Source: CAZICM01 sp964537685
Lineage (GTDB): Bacteria; Myxococcota_A; Polyangia; Polyangiales; Polyangiaceae
NCBI GenBank assembly: GCA_964537685.1
Contig: CAZICM010000013.1
Location: 1 to 64,000, forward strand
Direction of reading: 5' to 3'
DNA length: 64,000 bases
Part shown: positions 54,966 through 63,461 of the stretch, piece by piece
Numbering within the stretch: position 1 is the first letter of the stretch
How the letters are laid out: every line of letters starts with the position of its first letter
Position numbers and translations under genes: made by a program
Notes under the pieces: model-generated
The model's input: the letters and a program-made list of their open reading frames with translations, nothing else
Told to the model about the DNA's origin: nothing
Database searches by the model: none

Positions 54966-55805
54966 ATGGCCAGCCTCGCCGACATCCTCCTCGCCCTCGC
55001 CGTCATGCAAGCCCCGCCCGGGCTCTCGCCCTATTCGCGCGATGTCTTGCCCGAATGCGGCTCCGATCCAAACACCACCACCTGCACGCCCGCCTGCGCC
55101 GACCCTTCATGCAAAATAAAATGGTCGCCCCCGCGCAACGCCTGGACCCGCATGGAGAGCCGAGAAAACGCCTTTAAACGCTATATCGGCATCACCCGCG
55201 CCCTAGCCGCCACAGCCTCCAAACTCCTCTGCGAAGACCCATCCGGCAGCGCCATCCCCTTATCCAACTGCCAACGCATCGACTGGCCCGACTCGTCCAA
55301 AATGCTCGCCTTCTCGCTGCTCACCGTCGTCTTGCACGAATCATCGCTGCGCGAAGACGTCGAATTCGGCCATCCTCCCAAAGGCCGCGGCGGTATGGGC
55401 GAAGCGTGCCTGGTTCAAGTCATGCCCAGCCAAGCCGCGCGCCACGCTGTATGGCTTTCGCCTGAAGCCCGCGACCTCGCCATCAAAGACAAAACAGCGC
55501 GAGAAGCCTTTGCGCAAAGCCTTCTCGGCGACTCACCCGAAGCCCTCTCGCACTGCTTTGAAGTGGGCATCCGCATGCTCGCCGCAGCCCGCAAAAGCTG
55601 CTCGGCATCACGCATCGTGCCATGGGATGTGGGGATGTTTTCTCAATACGGAAGCGGACGCACCTGCAATTTGCCTGAAATCGCCGATGTCCGCGTAGAA
55701 ACGCTGCACACGCTCACGATGAAGAAACCCGTGCTCGAACCCTTCTACGCGGCGCTTCTCTCCGCGCCTGCAAACGCATCGAAAAACGCCGCGCCGGAAG
55801 AGTAG
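54966..55805 (+). CDS. Possible lysozyme-like (transglycosylase-type) protein
   Basis: A 279-aa protein with several cysteines near the N-terminus (PECGSDPNTTTCTPAC). The segment TVVLHESSLREDVEFG, followed by GEACLVQVMPS, resembles the catalytic E-S pair and the later QxMP-type motif of SLT lytic transglycosylases and goose-type lysozymes. If so, the catalytic Glu lies in HESS. The overall identity is weak, so this is a fold guess. The N-terminus (MASLADILLALAVMQAPPG) is hydrophobic but not a strong signal peptide; an earlier start may exist. It ends 1 bp from the convergent prolyl oligopeptidase gene. Confidence 0.5.
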   Translation: MASLADILLALAVMQAPPGLSPYSRDVLPECGSDPNTTTCTPACADPSCKIKWSPPRNAWTRMESRENAFKRYIGITRALAATASKLLCEDPSGSAIPLSNCQRIDWPDSSKMLAFSLLTVVLHESSLREDVEFGHPPKGRGGMGEACLVQVMPSQAARHAVWLSPEARDLAIKDKTAREAFAQSLLGDSPEALSHCFEVGIRMLAAARKSCSASRIVPWDVGMFSQYGSGRTCNLPEIADVRVETLHTLTMKKPVLEPFYAALLSAPANASKNAAPEE

Positions 55806-55806
55806 A

Positions 55807-58032
55807 TCACTTGTACTCCATCCCGAGTTCCTTCATCAAAAACGCAAACGAATCAGCCTCTTCATCGATACGCTCATCCAGCGGCGTACCCATTCCGTGA
55901 CCCGTCTTGTCATTCTCGCGCAAGAGCACTATCCCGCCCGAAGTCGCCGCCTGCATCCGCGCCGTCATCTTCCTCGACTGATACGCCTCCACGCGCGGAT
56001 CGTTCGCACCCGTCGTAAACAATACAGCCGGATATGCCGTTCCATCCTTCACATTGTGCAAAGGCGAATAGGCATACAACGCTTTAAAATGGTCAGGATT
56101 TTTAACCGTACCAAATTCGGTTGTATTGAACATACCATTCGTTGAATTCTCACTGCGCAGCATATCGAAAATACCAACGGCCGCGACAACGGCCTTAAAC
56201 ATCTCGGGATGCTGCGTCAGCACGGCGCCCATCAACAAACCGCCATTTGAACCGCCCTCGATGGCCAATTTATTCGGATTGGTTACTTTATTGTCCACCA
56301 AATGCTTGGCGCAGGCATAAAAATCATCGAAGACATTTTGCTTCTTCGTTAAATTGCCTTGCAAATGCCATTCTTCACCGAATTCGCCGCCGCCGCGCAA
56401 ATTCACCAGCGCAAAAACCCCGCCTTGATCGAACCAAACACGATTGAATGGCCCCGCACCCGGCGTCAGGCTAATCCCATAGCCACCATAGCCCGTCAAA
56501 AGCGTAGGATTCTGGCCATCCCATTTCGTCCCCTTTCTGCGGAGAATATTGATGGGCACTTTGGTTCCATCCTTCGAAATACAATTCTCCCTTGAAACCT
56601 CGATATCATCGTAAGACACAGGAGGCTTGGCCGCGAGCTTGGTCTTTTCCACCTTGCCCGACTTCGCGCTATACGAATACCACGCGCCAAATTCCGTATA
56701 GCTACCGCCCCTAAAGAGCACATCATCTTCATTTGAAATCAACAACTGCCGCACGCTCGACACGGGCGGAATCGGCATCTTCGCCTGCTCCTTACCCTTT
56801 AAATCGAAGACCCTCACCTGCGAAGGCCCGCCCAGCAAATCCTTCACATACAGCTTCGACTTGCCCACCGCATAGCCTTGGATCACCGCCTCGCTCTGAG
56901 GCACCAGCGTCTCGGCCTTCGCCACATCCGCCGTCTTTGGATCGAGCCTTAAAATCTTCCCGCGCGGCGCATCCTTGAGCGACAGCAAATACATCTTGCC
57001 ATCCTCGCCCAAATCCACATGCACGATTTTATCGGGAACATCGGCAAAACGCGTCCATTTGCCCGACTTGGTATCGAGCACATAATGCCAATACTCACCG
57101 CCGTCGCCATTCTGCACATTCGCCACGACCCACTTGCCATCTTTGCTTGTGTGCAGCTCAATCTCGGCAATTTTTACGAAATCCTTGCCGATGGAATAGA
57201 CATCATCCTTTTCAGCGGTGCCCAGCTTATGAAAATACACCTGCTGAAAGAATCCCATATCCTCCTTGGCCCGCTCGCCCGGATGAGGATGGCGCGTGTA
57301 ATAAAAACCCTTGCTATCGCCGGTCCACGTTAAACTCCCGCCCGCCGTACCGCTATGCGCAAAGGTCACCGTATCCGAAAGCTTCTTGCCCGTATCGGCT
57401 TCCCACACATGCACCGTTCCATTTTCGGTGCCGCCCTCCGAAAGCGAAACCGCGATGTATTTCCCATCCGGCGAAGGCACATACCAATCGATGGCCGTCG
57501 AGCTCTTGGGATCCATCGCATTCGGATCGACCAGCGTTTTGGCCTTATCGATGTCATCGAGCGAAGAGAAAGTAATCAAAAAAGGCTGCTGCTTTTTAGG
57601 CTCGAACTGCATCGCAAAGAACCTGTCCTTGCGCTTGATCAGCCCGCCATAATCGGCATTTGAAGCGGACATAATGCTCTTCAGCCGCTCGCGGATCGCA
57701 GCCCTAAAAGGCACGGCATCGAAGAAAGCGCGCGACCTCTTATTCTGCTCGGCCACCCAAGCCTTCACATTAGGATCATCGCCCTTTTCAAGCCACTGAT
57801 AGTCATCCGTCACCTTCACGCCGTGATACTCATTGACGACGGGCTTCTTTTCGGTGACGGGATATTTCGAAGGCTGCGCCTCAACTTCCTTGGCCGGCTT
57901 AATACCGCCCGAAGGAGGCGGAGGCGGAAGCTGAGGGCCTTCCACGGTGGTTTCCGTACCACCGCACGCGGCCAGGGCCGAAAGCATGACAGACAACACA
58001 AAGGTAGACCGAAACATCGCTGGCATTTGCAT
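55807..58032 (-). CDS. Prolyl oligopeptidase family S9 serine peptidase lipoprotein
   Basis: About 741 aa. A lipoprotein-type signal (SVMLSALAAC) is followed by a Pro-rich linker, a beta-propeller domain and a C-terminal alpha/beta hydrolase domain. The catalytic triad is visible: Ser595 in EGGSNGGLLMG, Asp in TTGANDPRVEAYQSRKM, and His in KTGHGMGTP. The family cuts after Pro in short peptides. The opening EYHGVKVTDDYQWLEKGDDPNVKAWVAEQN is the standard POP start. The start is uncertain between 58032 and 58017. It is divergent from the lipoprotein at 58123, across about 90 bp. It could complement the neprosin-type Pro-specific enzymes, but that is speculation. Confidence 0.93.
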   Translation of the reverse strand: MQMPAMFRSTFVLSVMLSALAACGGTETTVEGPQLPPPPPSGGIKPAKEVEAQPSKYPVTEKKPVVNEYHGVKVTDDYQWLEKGDDPNVKAWVAEQNKRSRAFFDAVPFRAAIRERLKSIMSASNADYGGLIKRKDRFFAMQFEPKKQQPFLITFSSLDDIDKAKTLVDPNAMDPKSSTAIDWYVPSPDGKYIAVSLSEGGTENGTVHVWEADTGKKLSDTVTFAHSGTAGGSLTWTGDSKGFYYTRHPHPGERAKEDMGFFQQVYFHKLGTAEKDDVYSIGKDFVKIAEIELHTSKDGKWVVANVQNGDGGEYWHYVLDTKSGKWTRFADVPDKIVHVDLGEDGKMYLLSLKDAPRGKILRLDPKTADVAKAETLVPQSEAVIQGYAVGKSKLYVKDLLGGPSQVRVFDLKGKEQAKMPIPPVSSVRQLLISNEDDVLFRGGSYTEFGAWYSYSAKSGKVEKTKLAAKPPVSYDDIEVSRENCISKDGTKVPINILRRKGTKWDGQNPTLLTGYGGYGISLTPGAGPFNRVWFDQGGVFALVNLRGGGEFGEEWHLQGNLTKKQNVFDDFYACAKHLVDNKVTNPNKLAIEGGSNGGLLMGAVLTQHPEMFKAVVAAVGIFDMLRSENSTNGMFNTTEFGTVKNPDHFKALYAYSPLHNVKDGTAYPAVLFTTGANDPRVEAYQSRKMTARMQAATSGGIVLLRENDKTGHGMGTPLDERIDEEADSFAFLMKELGMEYK

Positions 58033-58122
58033 AGCGCTCGCGTGTACATTCTTTGGCTTTGGCAGGGAAGCCCATTTGCAGGGAATCTTTTCAATTTTGC
58101 AGGGAAGCGGGCAAAGAGTCAG

Positions 58123-58698
58123 ATGAACCAGCACCACGCTTCATGGAAACCTGGCCGGGCATGGCAAGGCGCGATCATCGGCGGACTCATCGCGGCCCTC
58201 AGCGGCTGCGGGGCCACATCCTTAAGAATTGCGGTAGCTCCCTCACTGGACGACGCTGGACGTGGCGGTTTTGAAGCTTTTTTACTTGGCGGCCTAGGAA
58301 TGCCGCTCGACTACGATGGCCGCTCGCATCATTTCGTTCAACTGCTTCCATCGATAGGAGGAGGCGTAGACAGCCGGACCAAACGGGGATTTGTTCAAAC
58401 GGCGATGGATTTAAACTATCTATACCGGGGCGATAAAATCATGGATATCCGCGTAGGCCCGCGATTTTCGGCGAGAGCCTTACCCGGCGCGGGCGAACCC
58501 TGGATGCTGGGCGCCGGAGTCTCCATGGGCTGGATGCCAATCCTCATCGACAGCGGAGCCGAATGGATTGTGGTTCATATGAATTTAGGGGCCGAAGTCC
58601 GCATCGATCATTATTGGAGCGAACTTCGGGCCGCGGAGCGCACATTATTTGCCCCCGCCCTGGTCTTTGATATGAACGTTCTAGCGACAGGCGACTAA
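58123..58698 (+). CDS. Lipoprotein of unknown function, 191 aa
   Basis: Signal peptide MNQHHASWKPGRAWQGAIIG leading to a lipobox ALSGC. The body is beta-strand-rich with Gly/aromatic alternation (HFVQLLPSIGGGVDSRTKRGFVQ, VGPRFSARALPGAGEPWMLGAGVSMGWMP), which looks like part of a small outer-membrane barrel or barrel-like fold. A frame upstream is open to 57823 but crosses the divergent peptidase gene, so the ATG at 58123 is preferred; AGGGAAG lies upstream. No family assigned. It shares a direction with the lipoprotein at 58771. Confidence 0.65.
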   Translation: MNQHHASWKPGRAWQGAIIGGLIAALSGCGATSLRIAVAPSLDDAGRGGFEAFLLGGLGMPLDYDGRSHHFVQLLPSIGGGVDSRTKRGFVQTAMDLNYLYRGDKIMDIRVGPRFSARALPGAGEPWMLGAGVSMGWMPILIDSGAEWIVVHMNLGAEVRIDHYWSELRAAERTLFAPALVFDMNVLATGD

Positions 58699-58709
58699 AG
58701 AAAACCCGG

Positions 58710-58741
58710 AACGGTGTAAGGCAAACCGGCGGCGCACCGTT
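58710..58741. promoter_or_regulatory. Inverted repeat between two lipoprotein genes
   Basis: Seven-base arms AACGGTG and CACCGTT flank an 18-base spacer in the 72-bp interval between the genes ending at 58698 and starting at 58771. There is no T-run, so it is not a standard terminator. It could be an operator or an attenuator-like stem. Confidence 0.4.
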
Positions 58742-58770
58742 AAGAGCGCAGAAGAAAGCGGAGAGACACC

Positions 58771-59682
58771 ATGAAGACGATGCGCACCATCCACCTATCC
58801 CTCATATCAGCGGCACTCCTTGGCTTCCTGGGATGTGCCAGTCAAAGTCCATCTGTGAATCTCGGAGGCGCATCGAAATCGGCGCCCGCGGAAGCCCCCG
58901 CGGCCACTGCAGGTGGAGGGGACATAGGAGGAAGCCCTGCGGCGCAAGCCTCACCGCCTCCTCCCCCTGGGGCCATGGAAGAAACGCGGGGCGGGGTCCG
59001 GGATAAAGACGAAGGCGAAGTTGCCAAAGCGGACGACAGCGCGCGGCCAGGATTGGGCACGGAATGGGGAGAGACGAGGGATTCCCAGATCACAACCGTC
59101 CCCTTTGTACGGGCGGACGCACAAAACCCCCTAGCGATGACGAGTTTATTTTACAACGACGAACAAGGCGCCCAAGCGATGAGCGGCCAAAGCGGCTTTA
59201 GGCGCACATCATCGGGGATGATTTCGGTAGCGGGCGGAGCGCTGAGCATAGGGCTGCGGGATGAAAACGGCGCATTTCTAACGGGATTCACGACAGGCGG
59301 GCGGAACTTTTCGATAGGCGAAGCAGGGCGGCGCTATACGATTGTAATTAAGAACCACACCCCCGGCCGATTTGAGTGCGTGGTTTCGGTGGACGGATTG
59401 GATGTGATCGACGGTCGTACGGCCTCGTTTGGAAAGCGGGGGTATTTGGTGGAACCTCGGGGCGAATTGGAGATCGACGGTTTCCGACAGAGCGCGGACA
59501 CGGTGGCGGCATTTAGGTTTGGGTCGGTGAGAGAATCGTATGCGAACCTAAAGACGGGGGATAGCCGCAACGTAGGCGTGATAGGGTTTGCGTTTTTCAA
59601 TGAGCGGGGCGTGACCCCGTTTCCGTGGACGGAGGACGAGCTACAGCGGAGGCGGGAGGCGAATCCATTTCCGGGGCAGTGA
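58771..59682 (+). CDS. Lipoprotein of unknown function, 303 aa
   Basis: A signal peptide (LISAALLGFLGC) is followed by a low-complexity Ala/Pro/Gly linker up to about residue 100. The C-terminal 180 residues are beta-rich (SGMISVAGGALSIGLRDENG, FTTGGRNFSIGEAGRRYTIVIKN, LEIDGFRQSADTVAAFRFG). The pattern VVSVDGLDVIDGRTASFGKRGY resembles a domain seen in other proteobacterial surface proteins, but no name can be given. GGAGAGACACC precedes the ATG. It converges with the EAD-like gene, 15 bp apart. Confidence 0.68.
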   Translation: MKTMRTIHLSLISAALLGFLGCASQSPSVNLGGASKSAPAEAPAATAGGGDIGGSPAAQASPPPPPGAMEETRGGVRDKDEGEVAKADDSARPGLGTEWGETRDSQITTVPFVRADAQNPLAMTSLFYNDEQGAQAMSGQSGFRRTSSGMISVAGGALSIGLRDENGAFLTGFTTGGRNFSIGEAGRRYTIVIKNHTPGRFECVVSVDGLDVIDGRTASFGKRGYLVEPRGELEIDGFRQSADTVAAFRFGSVRESYANLKTGDSRNVGVIGFAFFNERGVTPFPWTEDELQRRREANPFPGQ

Positions 59683-59697
59683 TAGAGAGAAGGGCCA

Positions 59698-60480
59698 TTA
59701 TTTCACGACTATATTTCCCACCTTAGCCGAACTGCTCGGCGCCACGGACACTCCATTTACTTTATTGTCGATCGAAAGCGAACTGCCTGGTTTAGAAGTC
59801 GCCTCGATATTTCCGGCTTCGAGGGTGCCTTGGTTTTGAATATTGCGCACATCATTGTTGATTTGCACAGAGGACGAAGGCGTCTGGGCGGCAGGGGTCT
59901 CTGCGGCGGGGGATGGGGATGGCCCGGAAGAAGCTCTTTGAGGCTCGCTTGAGGCCGTGGCCGCGCTTGGGGAAGAGGCGGGGGCGGATGGTGTGGGGGA
60001 GAGAGACGAAGACGCCGCGGCGGACGAGGTGGAGGGGTTGGAGGGCTGGGCTGGGTGTGGGGAAGACATGCAAAACTGGAAGGCCAAGACCGCGATGGGG
60101 ACGCTGAGGACGGCGGTGATGGCCAAAGGCATGCGGAAGGGGGAAGGCGCTGAGGAGCGGGAGAGCGCTGAGAGAGGAGCGGCCGAGATTGAGGATTGAG
60201 CATCGATAAAAGGCTGGGCGCGCGGATCGTGACCATGGAGACGGATAGCGTTATCGAGCCAAGTATGGAGTGGGGAGGGATTGGGAAGCTGATTGAGGGC
60301 ATTGAGATCGAGAAGAAGCTGTTCCGCTCGGGATGAAGCTTGGGCGGAGAGATTTGCGGCGATGGGCTGAGGGATACCCGAGAGAAGACCTTGACGGGAA
60401 TCGTGCAGACCCAGGGCGACAGAGGCGGCGTGGAGGGAGGAGATGGTGGAGGGGGGGAGGAATGGCATGATGGGGACCAT
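59698..60480 (-). CDS. Membrane protein with an effector-associated-domain-like N-terminus
   Basis: A 260-aa protein. Residues about 15-90 (HDSRQGLLSGIPQPIAANL, AEQLLLDLNALNQLP, LHTWLDNAIRL) resemble the small helical effector-associated domains that link parts of bacterial conflict and signalling systems; this is a recollection-level match. One membrane helix follows (AITAVLSVPIAVLAFQF, about 117-135), then a Ser/Pro/Ala-rich stalk of about 80 residues. The C-terminus is a short beta-rich piece with Asn/Val repeats (VQINNDVRNIQNQGTLEAG). The EAD would be cytosolic and the stalk extracytoplasmic. It starts 12 bp downstream of the TPR-PDZ gene and is probably in the same operon. Confidence 0.6.
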   Translation of the reverse strand: MVPIMPFLPPSTISSLHAASVALGLHDSRQGLLSGIPQPIAANLSAQASSRAEQLLLDLNALNQLPNPSPLHTWLDNAIRLHGHDPRAQPFIDAQSSISAAPLSALSRSSAPSPFRMPLAITAVLSVPIAVLAFQFCMSSPHPAQPSNPSTSSAAASSSLSPTPSAPASSPSAATASSEPQRASSGPSPSPAAETPAAQTPSSSVQINNDVRNIQNQGTLEAGNIEATSKPGSSLSIDNKVNGVSVAPSSSAKVGNIVVK

Positions 60481-60492
60481 TGGGGTTTGAGG

Positions 60493-62168
60493 TTATTGAA
60501 TTTCGATGCCCAGGCGGCCGCCGGGGACCTGTAGGGTAAGGGTTTTGGTGTTGCGGATAAGGGTGAGAGGGATGCTTTGGGAGGGGTTGGTTGTTTGAAC
60601 GAGTTCGATGAGGTGGTCGGTGTTGCGAATGGGGGTCGTGCCGTAAGTTTTGAGCCAGTCGCCGGGTTCGAGGGGCGCGCAGGTGTCTTTGAGGCAGTTG
60701 AGAACGATGGCGCCTCGTTGATTGGGTTTGTGTTTGGGATCGGGGTTCCAGCCGTTTTGTTGGGCTTGGGCGAGGGCAAGGTTCCCTCGAACGATACGGG
60801 TATTGGGATGCTGGGGGCCTAGGGATTTTTCAAAAACTGCGTGGGCCTGGCGATAGTACTCCAACGCTTCCGACAGCTTGCCCTGAGCCTGAAGCACACT
60901 GCCTATATTGTTCAGATCCGTGCCCACATCCGGATGCTCGGGACCCAGCGCCTTTAGGTCTATCGCGTGGGCCTGNNNNNNNNNNNNNNNNNNNNNNNNN
61001 NNNNNNNNNNNNNNNNNNNNNNNNNNNNNNNNNNNNNNNNNNNNNNNNNNNNNNNNNNNNNNNNNNNNNNNNNNNCCAACGCTTCCGACAGCTTGCCCTG
61101 AGCCTTAAGCACACTGCCTATATTGTTCAGCTCCCTGCCCACATCCGGATGCTCGGGACCCAGCGCCTTTAGGTCTATCGCGTGGGCCTGGCGATAGTAC
61201 TCCAACGCTTCCGACAGCTTGCCCTGAGCCTTAAGCACACTGCCTATATTGTTCAGCAGGGTCCCCTCCTCCACTCTCCCCATCCCCCTTATCTGCTCCA
61301 AGGCCAAGCGACTATGCTGCAGCGAAAGCTCCCAATCCGGCAAATGCGTGTACACGAAGCCAAGCTTGCCATGCAGCACCCACACATTTCTCTCCCCCGC
61401 CAGCACCTTGTCCGCCGAGCGCTTATAAAACCTCGCCGCCAGCCAATAATTCTCCCGCTCATTAAAATGCGTGCCCAGCGCAAACTCCACCAACCCAAAT
61501 GGCTCCGTCGCCATCAGCGCCGGCAAATCCAAATGCCCCAAGCTGGCCAAATCCATCCCCCGCTCCGTACTCCTTCGAAAACTCCTCGTCGATTGCGTCA
61601 GTGTCGCCTTGGGACAAATCGTATATGGCTTGCTCCCTACCTGCACCTGCACATTCCCTACATTCGCCTGCGCCTTCTCCTCTACCCGAATATCCTTGAC
61701 CTCATTCTTGATGCTTAACTGATGCACCTCCGCGTTCTCCATCGGATTACAATACGCCTGCCCCCAAATCATCACATCCGCTTCCAGCTTCTTGGCAATC
61801 GCGTCCGCTTGCTCATGATCCTGTACAAAACATGGCAACCGATAGATCTCCAGCGACCCTTCGGGTACCTCCACATTAAATTCCTTGGGATTCCTTATCA
61901 CCTCATCCCGAAAGCGCTTTAGCTCCGCGCTCACCTGCTCCGTCACCGTCTGCGAAAAATTCGGCCCCGATCCCGGCTCTCCCCCATAAAAATCCGCCAC
62001 TAAAAAGTGCGTCGCCCCGGAATTCTTAAATGGGCTCGGCCCCACCTTCTCCACATCGCATCGACCTCCTTCCTTGACTTGAGCCACCGCTTGCACAGGT
62101 GCCTGAACACCCCCACAACCCCCCAGCCAAATCAGCGCCGAACACAGCCCATATCGATAATCCCACAT
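60493..62168 (-). CDS. TPR-PDZ lipoprotein with near-identical TPRs (interrupted by assembly gap)
   Basis: A gene of at least 528 aa, broken by a 100-N gap (60976-61075) that is in register if 11 bp, or 11 plus multiples of 126 bp, are missing. Signal peptide ending WLGGC; a first domain of about 200 residues (HFLVADFYGGEPGSG, ADVMIWGQAYCNP, reminiscent of CHAT/caspase-associated or FlgO-like domains, not assigned); then TPR-like repeats of 42 residues (NNIGSVLKAQGKLSEALEYY) that are almost identical at DNA level; finally a PDZ domain (LKDTCAPLEPGDWLKTYG to the C-terminus). It may scaffold proteins in the envelope. Start 62168 is preferred over 62240 because of the signal peptide. Base composition of the coding strand flips near 60840. 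Confidence 0.78.
60976..61075. other. Assembly gap of 100 N inside the TPR array
   Basis: A placeholder gap. In the intact unit, 11 bases (GCGATAGTACT) join the two flanks, so either only 11 bp or whole extra 126-bp units are missing. The true repeat number is unknown. Confidence 0.95.
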
Positions 62169-62457
62169 CGCCCACCTTCCACCTTCAGCATGCAAGTTCC
62201 TGCATATTGCAAACCCTTGCACGCAATCATTTGCATGCACCGCTCAAATCCCCGCACAATCAAAACCCAAACGCCTTCCTCCCCATGCACAGCAACTCCT
62301 ATACCGCACACCCAACAACGACCGCAAGCCTTCGCACAAAAAAACAAAGCCCATCTCTCCTACGGGCAAAAGCGGAAGCGCCGCGCGAGGGGTGAGCGGC
62401 GCGACGCTCATGCACATTGAAACAAGGCCCTAAACAACCTGCTTTCACTTATCGCTA
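62169..62457. promoter_or_regulatory. Divergent region with clustered TTGCA/TGCAA motifs
   Basis: Between the starts of the TPR-PDZ gene and the gene at 62458. Between about 62189 and 62242 several TTGCA or TGCAA elements occur on both strands, including GCATGCAAG, ATTGCAA, CTTGCAC and TTTGCATGCA, close to the TPR-PDZ start. They may form an operator for a dimeric regulator. The remainder is C-rich with no recognised gene. Confidence 0.35.
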
Positions 62458-63093
62458 TTGCCTTCCCTCCTCATCGATGCTCTACTGCTCCCCGTGCAGC
62501 CCAACCCCACCCCCCTCTTCGAAATCGCCTACCAATACTACCCCCGCCGCCTCTCCGCCGAGCAGCCCGCCTACAAAAAATCCAAAGAATATCAACGCAG
62601 ACGCAAAGCCTGCCGCCTCAGCCCCCACATCCTCAAACCCTGGCGCGCCATGCTTTTGCGCCTAGCCCAACATTTCCCCCATGAGCAAATGATCGATGAT
62701 ACACGCTTTTTCTTGGAGTCCGACGACCATCCCCCACCTTCCCTTTCAGGTGCGATTCTCTTCGCCCAAGTACCCCACCTACACAGCCATTCCATCGAGT
62801 TTTGCGTGAGCTTGCTTTCGCCCTATTATAAAATTCAAAGCCGCCTCGTCACCGATGACATTCAACCCCACGACCCCCAAACGAAGCCCCAAAAAAGCCT
62901 GGTCCGCCTAGAACTTTCGCCCGGCGAGCAGCCTTACGGAACACAAATCGCCCACGAAATCGAAACGGCTTATGCCGGCTATACCCCGATGCCTCCCGAA
63001 TTGGGAACACTCATCGTACCAGAACTCGCAAGCTTTGGAGGCCGCTTGGGCCAAGTCAGCATCTATGATTGCCTCTTGTCTCCCATCGCGTGA
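62458..63093 (+). CDS. Hypothetical protein, 211 aa, TTG start
   Basis: No family recognised. The TTG at 62458 is the only plausible start: an in-frame TAA lies at 62431. The sequence is mixed alpha/beta with aromatic and Pro-rich stretches (LFEIAYQYYPRRLSAEQ, RLAQHFPHEQMIDDTRFF, SHSIEFCVSLLSPYY), ending LASFGGRLGQVSIYDCLL. No signal peptide. It could be an immunity-type or regulatory protein, but nothing in the sequence proves this. It is divergent from the TPR-PDZ gene across about 290 bp that contain several TTGCA/TGCAA motifs, and precedes the small DUF6922-like gene by 62 bp. Confidence 0.55.
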   Translation: MPSLLIDALLLPVQPNPTPLFEIAYQYYPRRLSAEQPAYKKSKEYQRRRKACRLSPHILKPWRAMLLRLAQHFPHEQMIDDTRFFLESDDHPPPSLSGAILFAQVPHLHSHSIEFCVSLLSPYYKIQSRLVTDDIQPHDPQTKPQKSLVRLELSPGEQPYGTQIAHEIETAYAGYTPMPPELGTLIVPELASFGGRLGQVSIYDCLLSPIA

Positions 63094-63155
63094 ATTGAAC
63101 AACACAAAAAAACCATTGCCTTCGCCCTCCCAACCTTATATCTTCCCCTCCGTTC

Positions 63156-63461
63156 ATGGCACAGATACCAAAGCCCTACCACTGGCTATTCTGGGACACC
63201 GATGCCCGCAAACTCGACACAAAACAGGCCCAAAACTATATCCTCCCCAGGGTTCTCGAATTCGGCAGACTCGAAGAAGTACGCTGGATCATCGCAACCT
63301 ACGGACTCGATACCATCCACGCCTTCTTAAGGGATGTCGGCCATCCAGAACTCAGCCCGCGCACACTGGCCTTTTGGCGCGCGGTTTTTAAAGCACAGGA
63401 CGAAACATGGGCAAGTCCACCGGCCTTTCGAAAGAGCAGCGCCGCACCCTGGATCGATTAA
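63156..63461 (+). CDS. DUF6922-like small protein
   Basis: A 101-aa cytosolic protein. The pattern LFWDTDARKLDTKQAQNYILPRVLEFGRLEEVRWIIATYG closely follows the DUF6922 layout (FWD..., ILERVLEYGDLEDVRWLL..YG), small proteins that commonly precede AbiEii/nucleotidyltransferase-type toxin genes and probably act as antitoxins or regulators. Here no toxin gene follows: its stop overlaps the end of the convergent repeat gene by 4 bp. So it is an orphan, or the toxin gene lies elsewhere. The family match is by recollection of motif pattern only. Confidence 0.6.
   Translation: MAQIPKPYHWLFWDTDARKLDTKQAQNYILPRVLEFGRLEEVRWIIATYGLDTIHAFLRDVGHPELSPRTLAFWRAVFKAQDETWASPPAFRKSSAAPWID

Noticed and set aside
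59757..60779. A 340-codon open frame on the minus strand
   Set aside because: It overlaps the EAD-like gene and the TPR-PDZ gene in another frame and reads as Ser/Pro/Arg-rich low-complexity protein.
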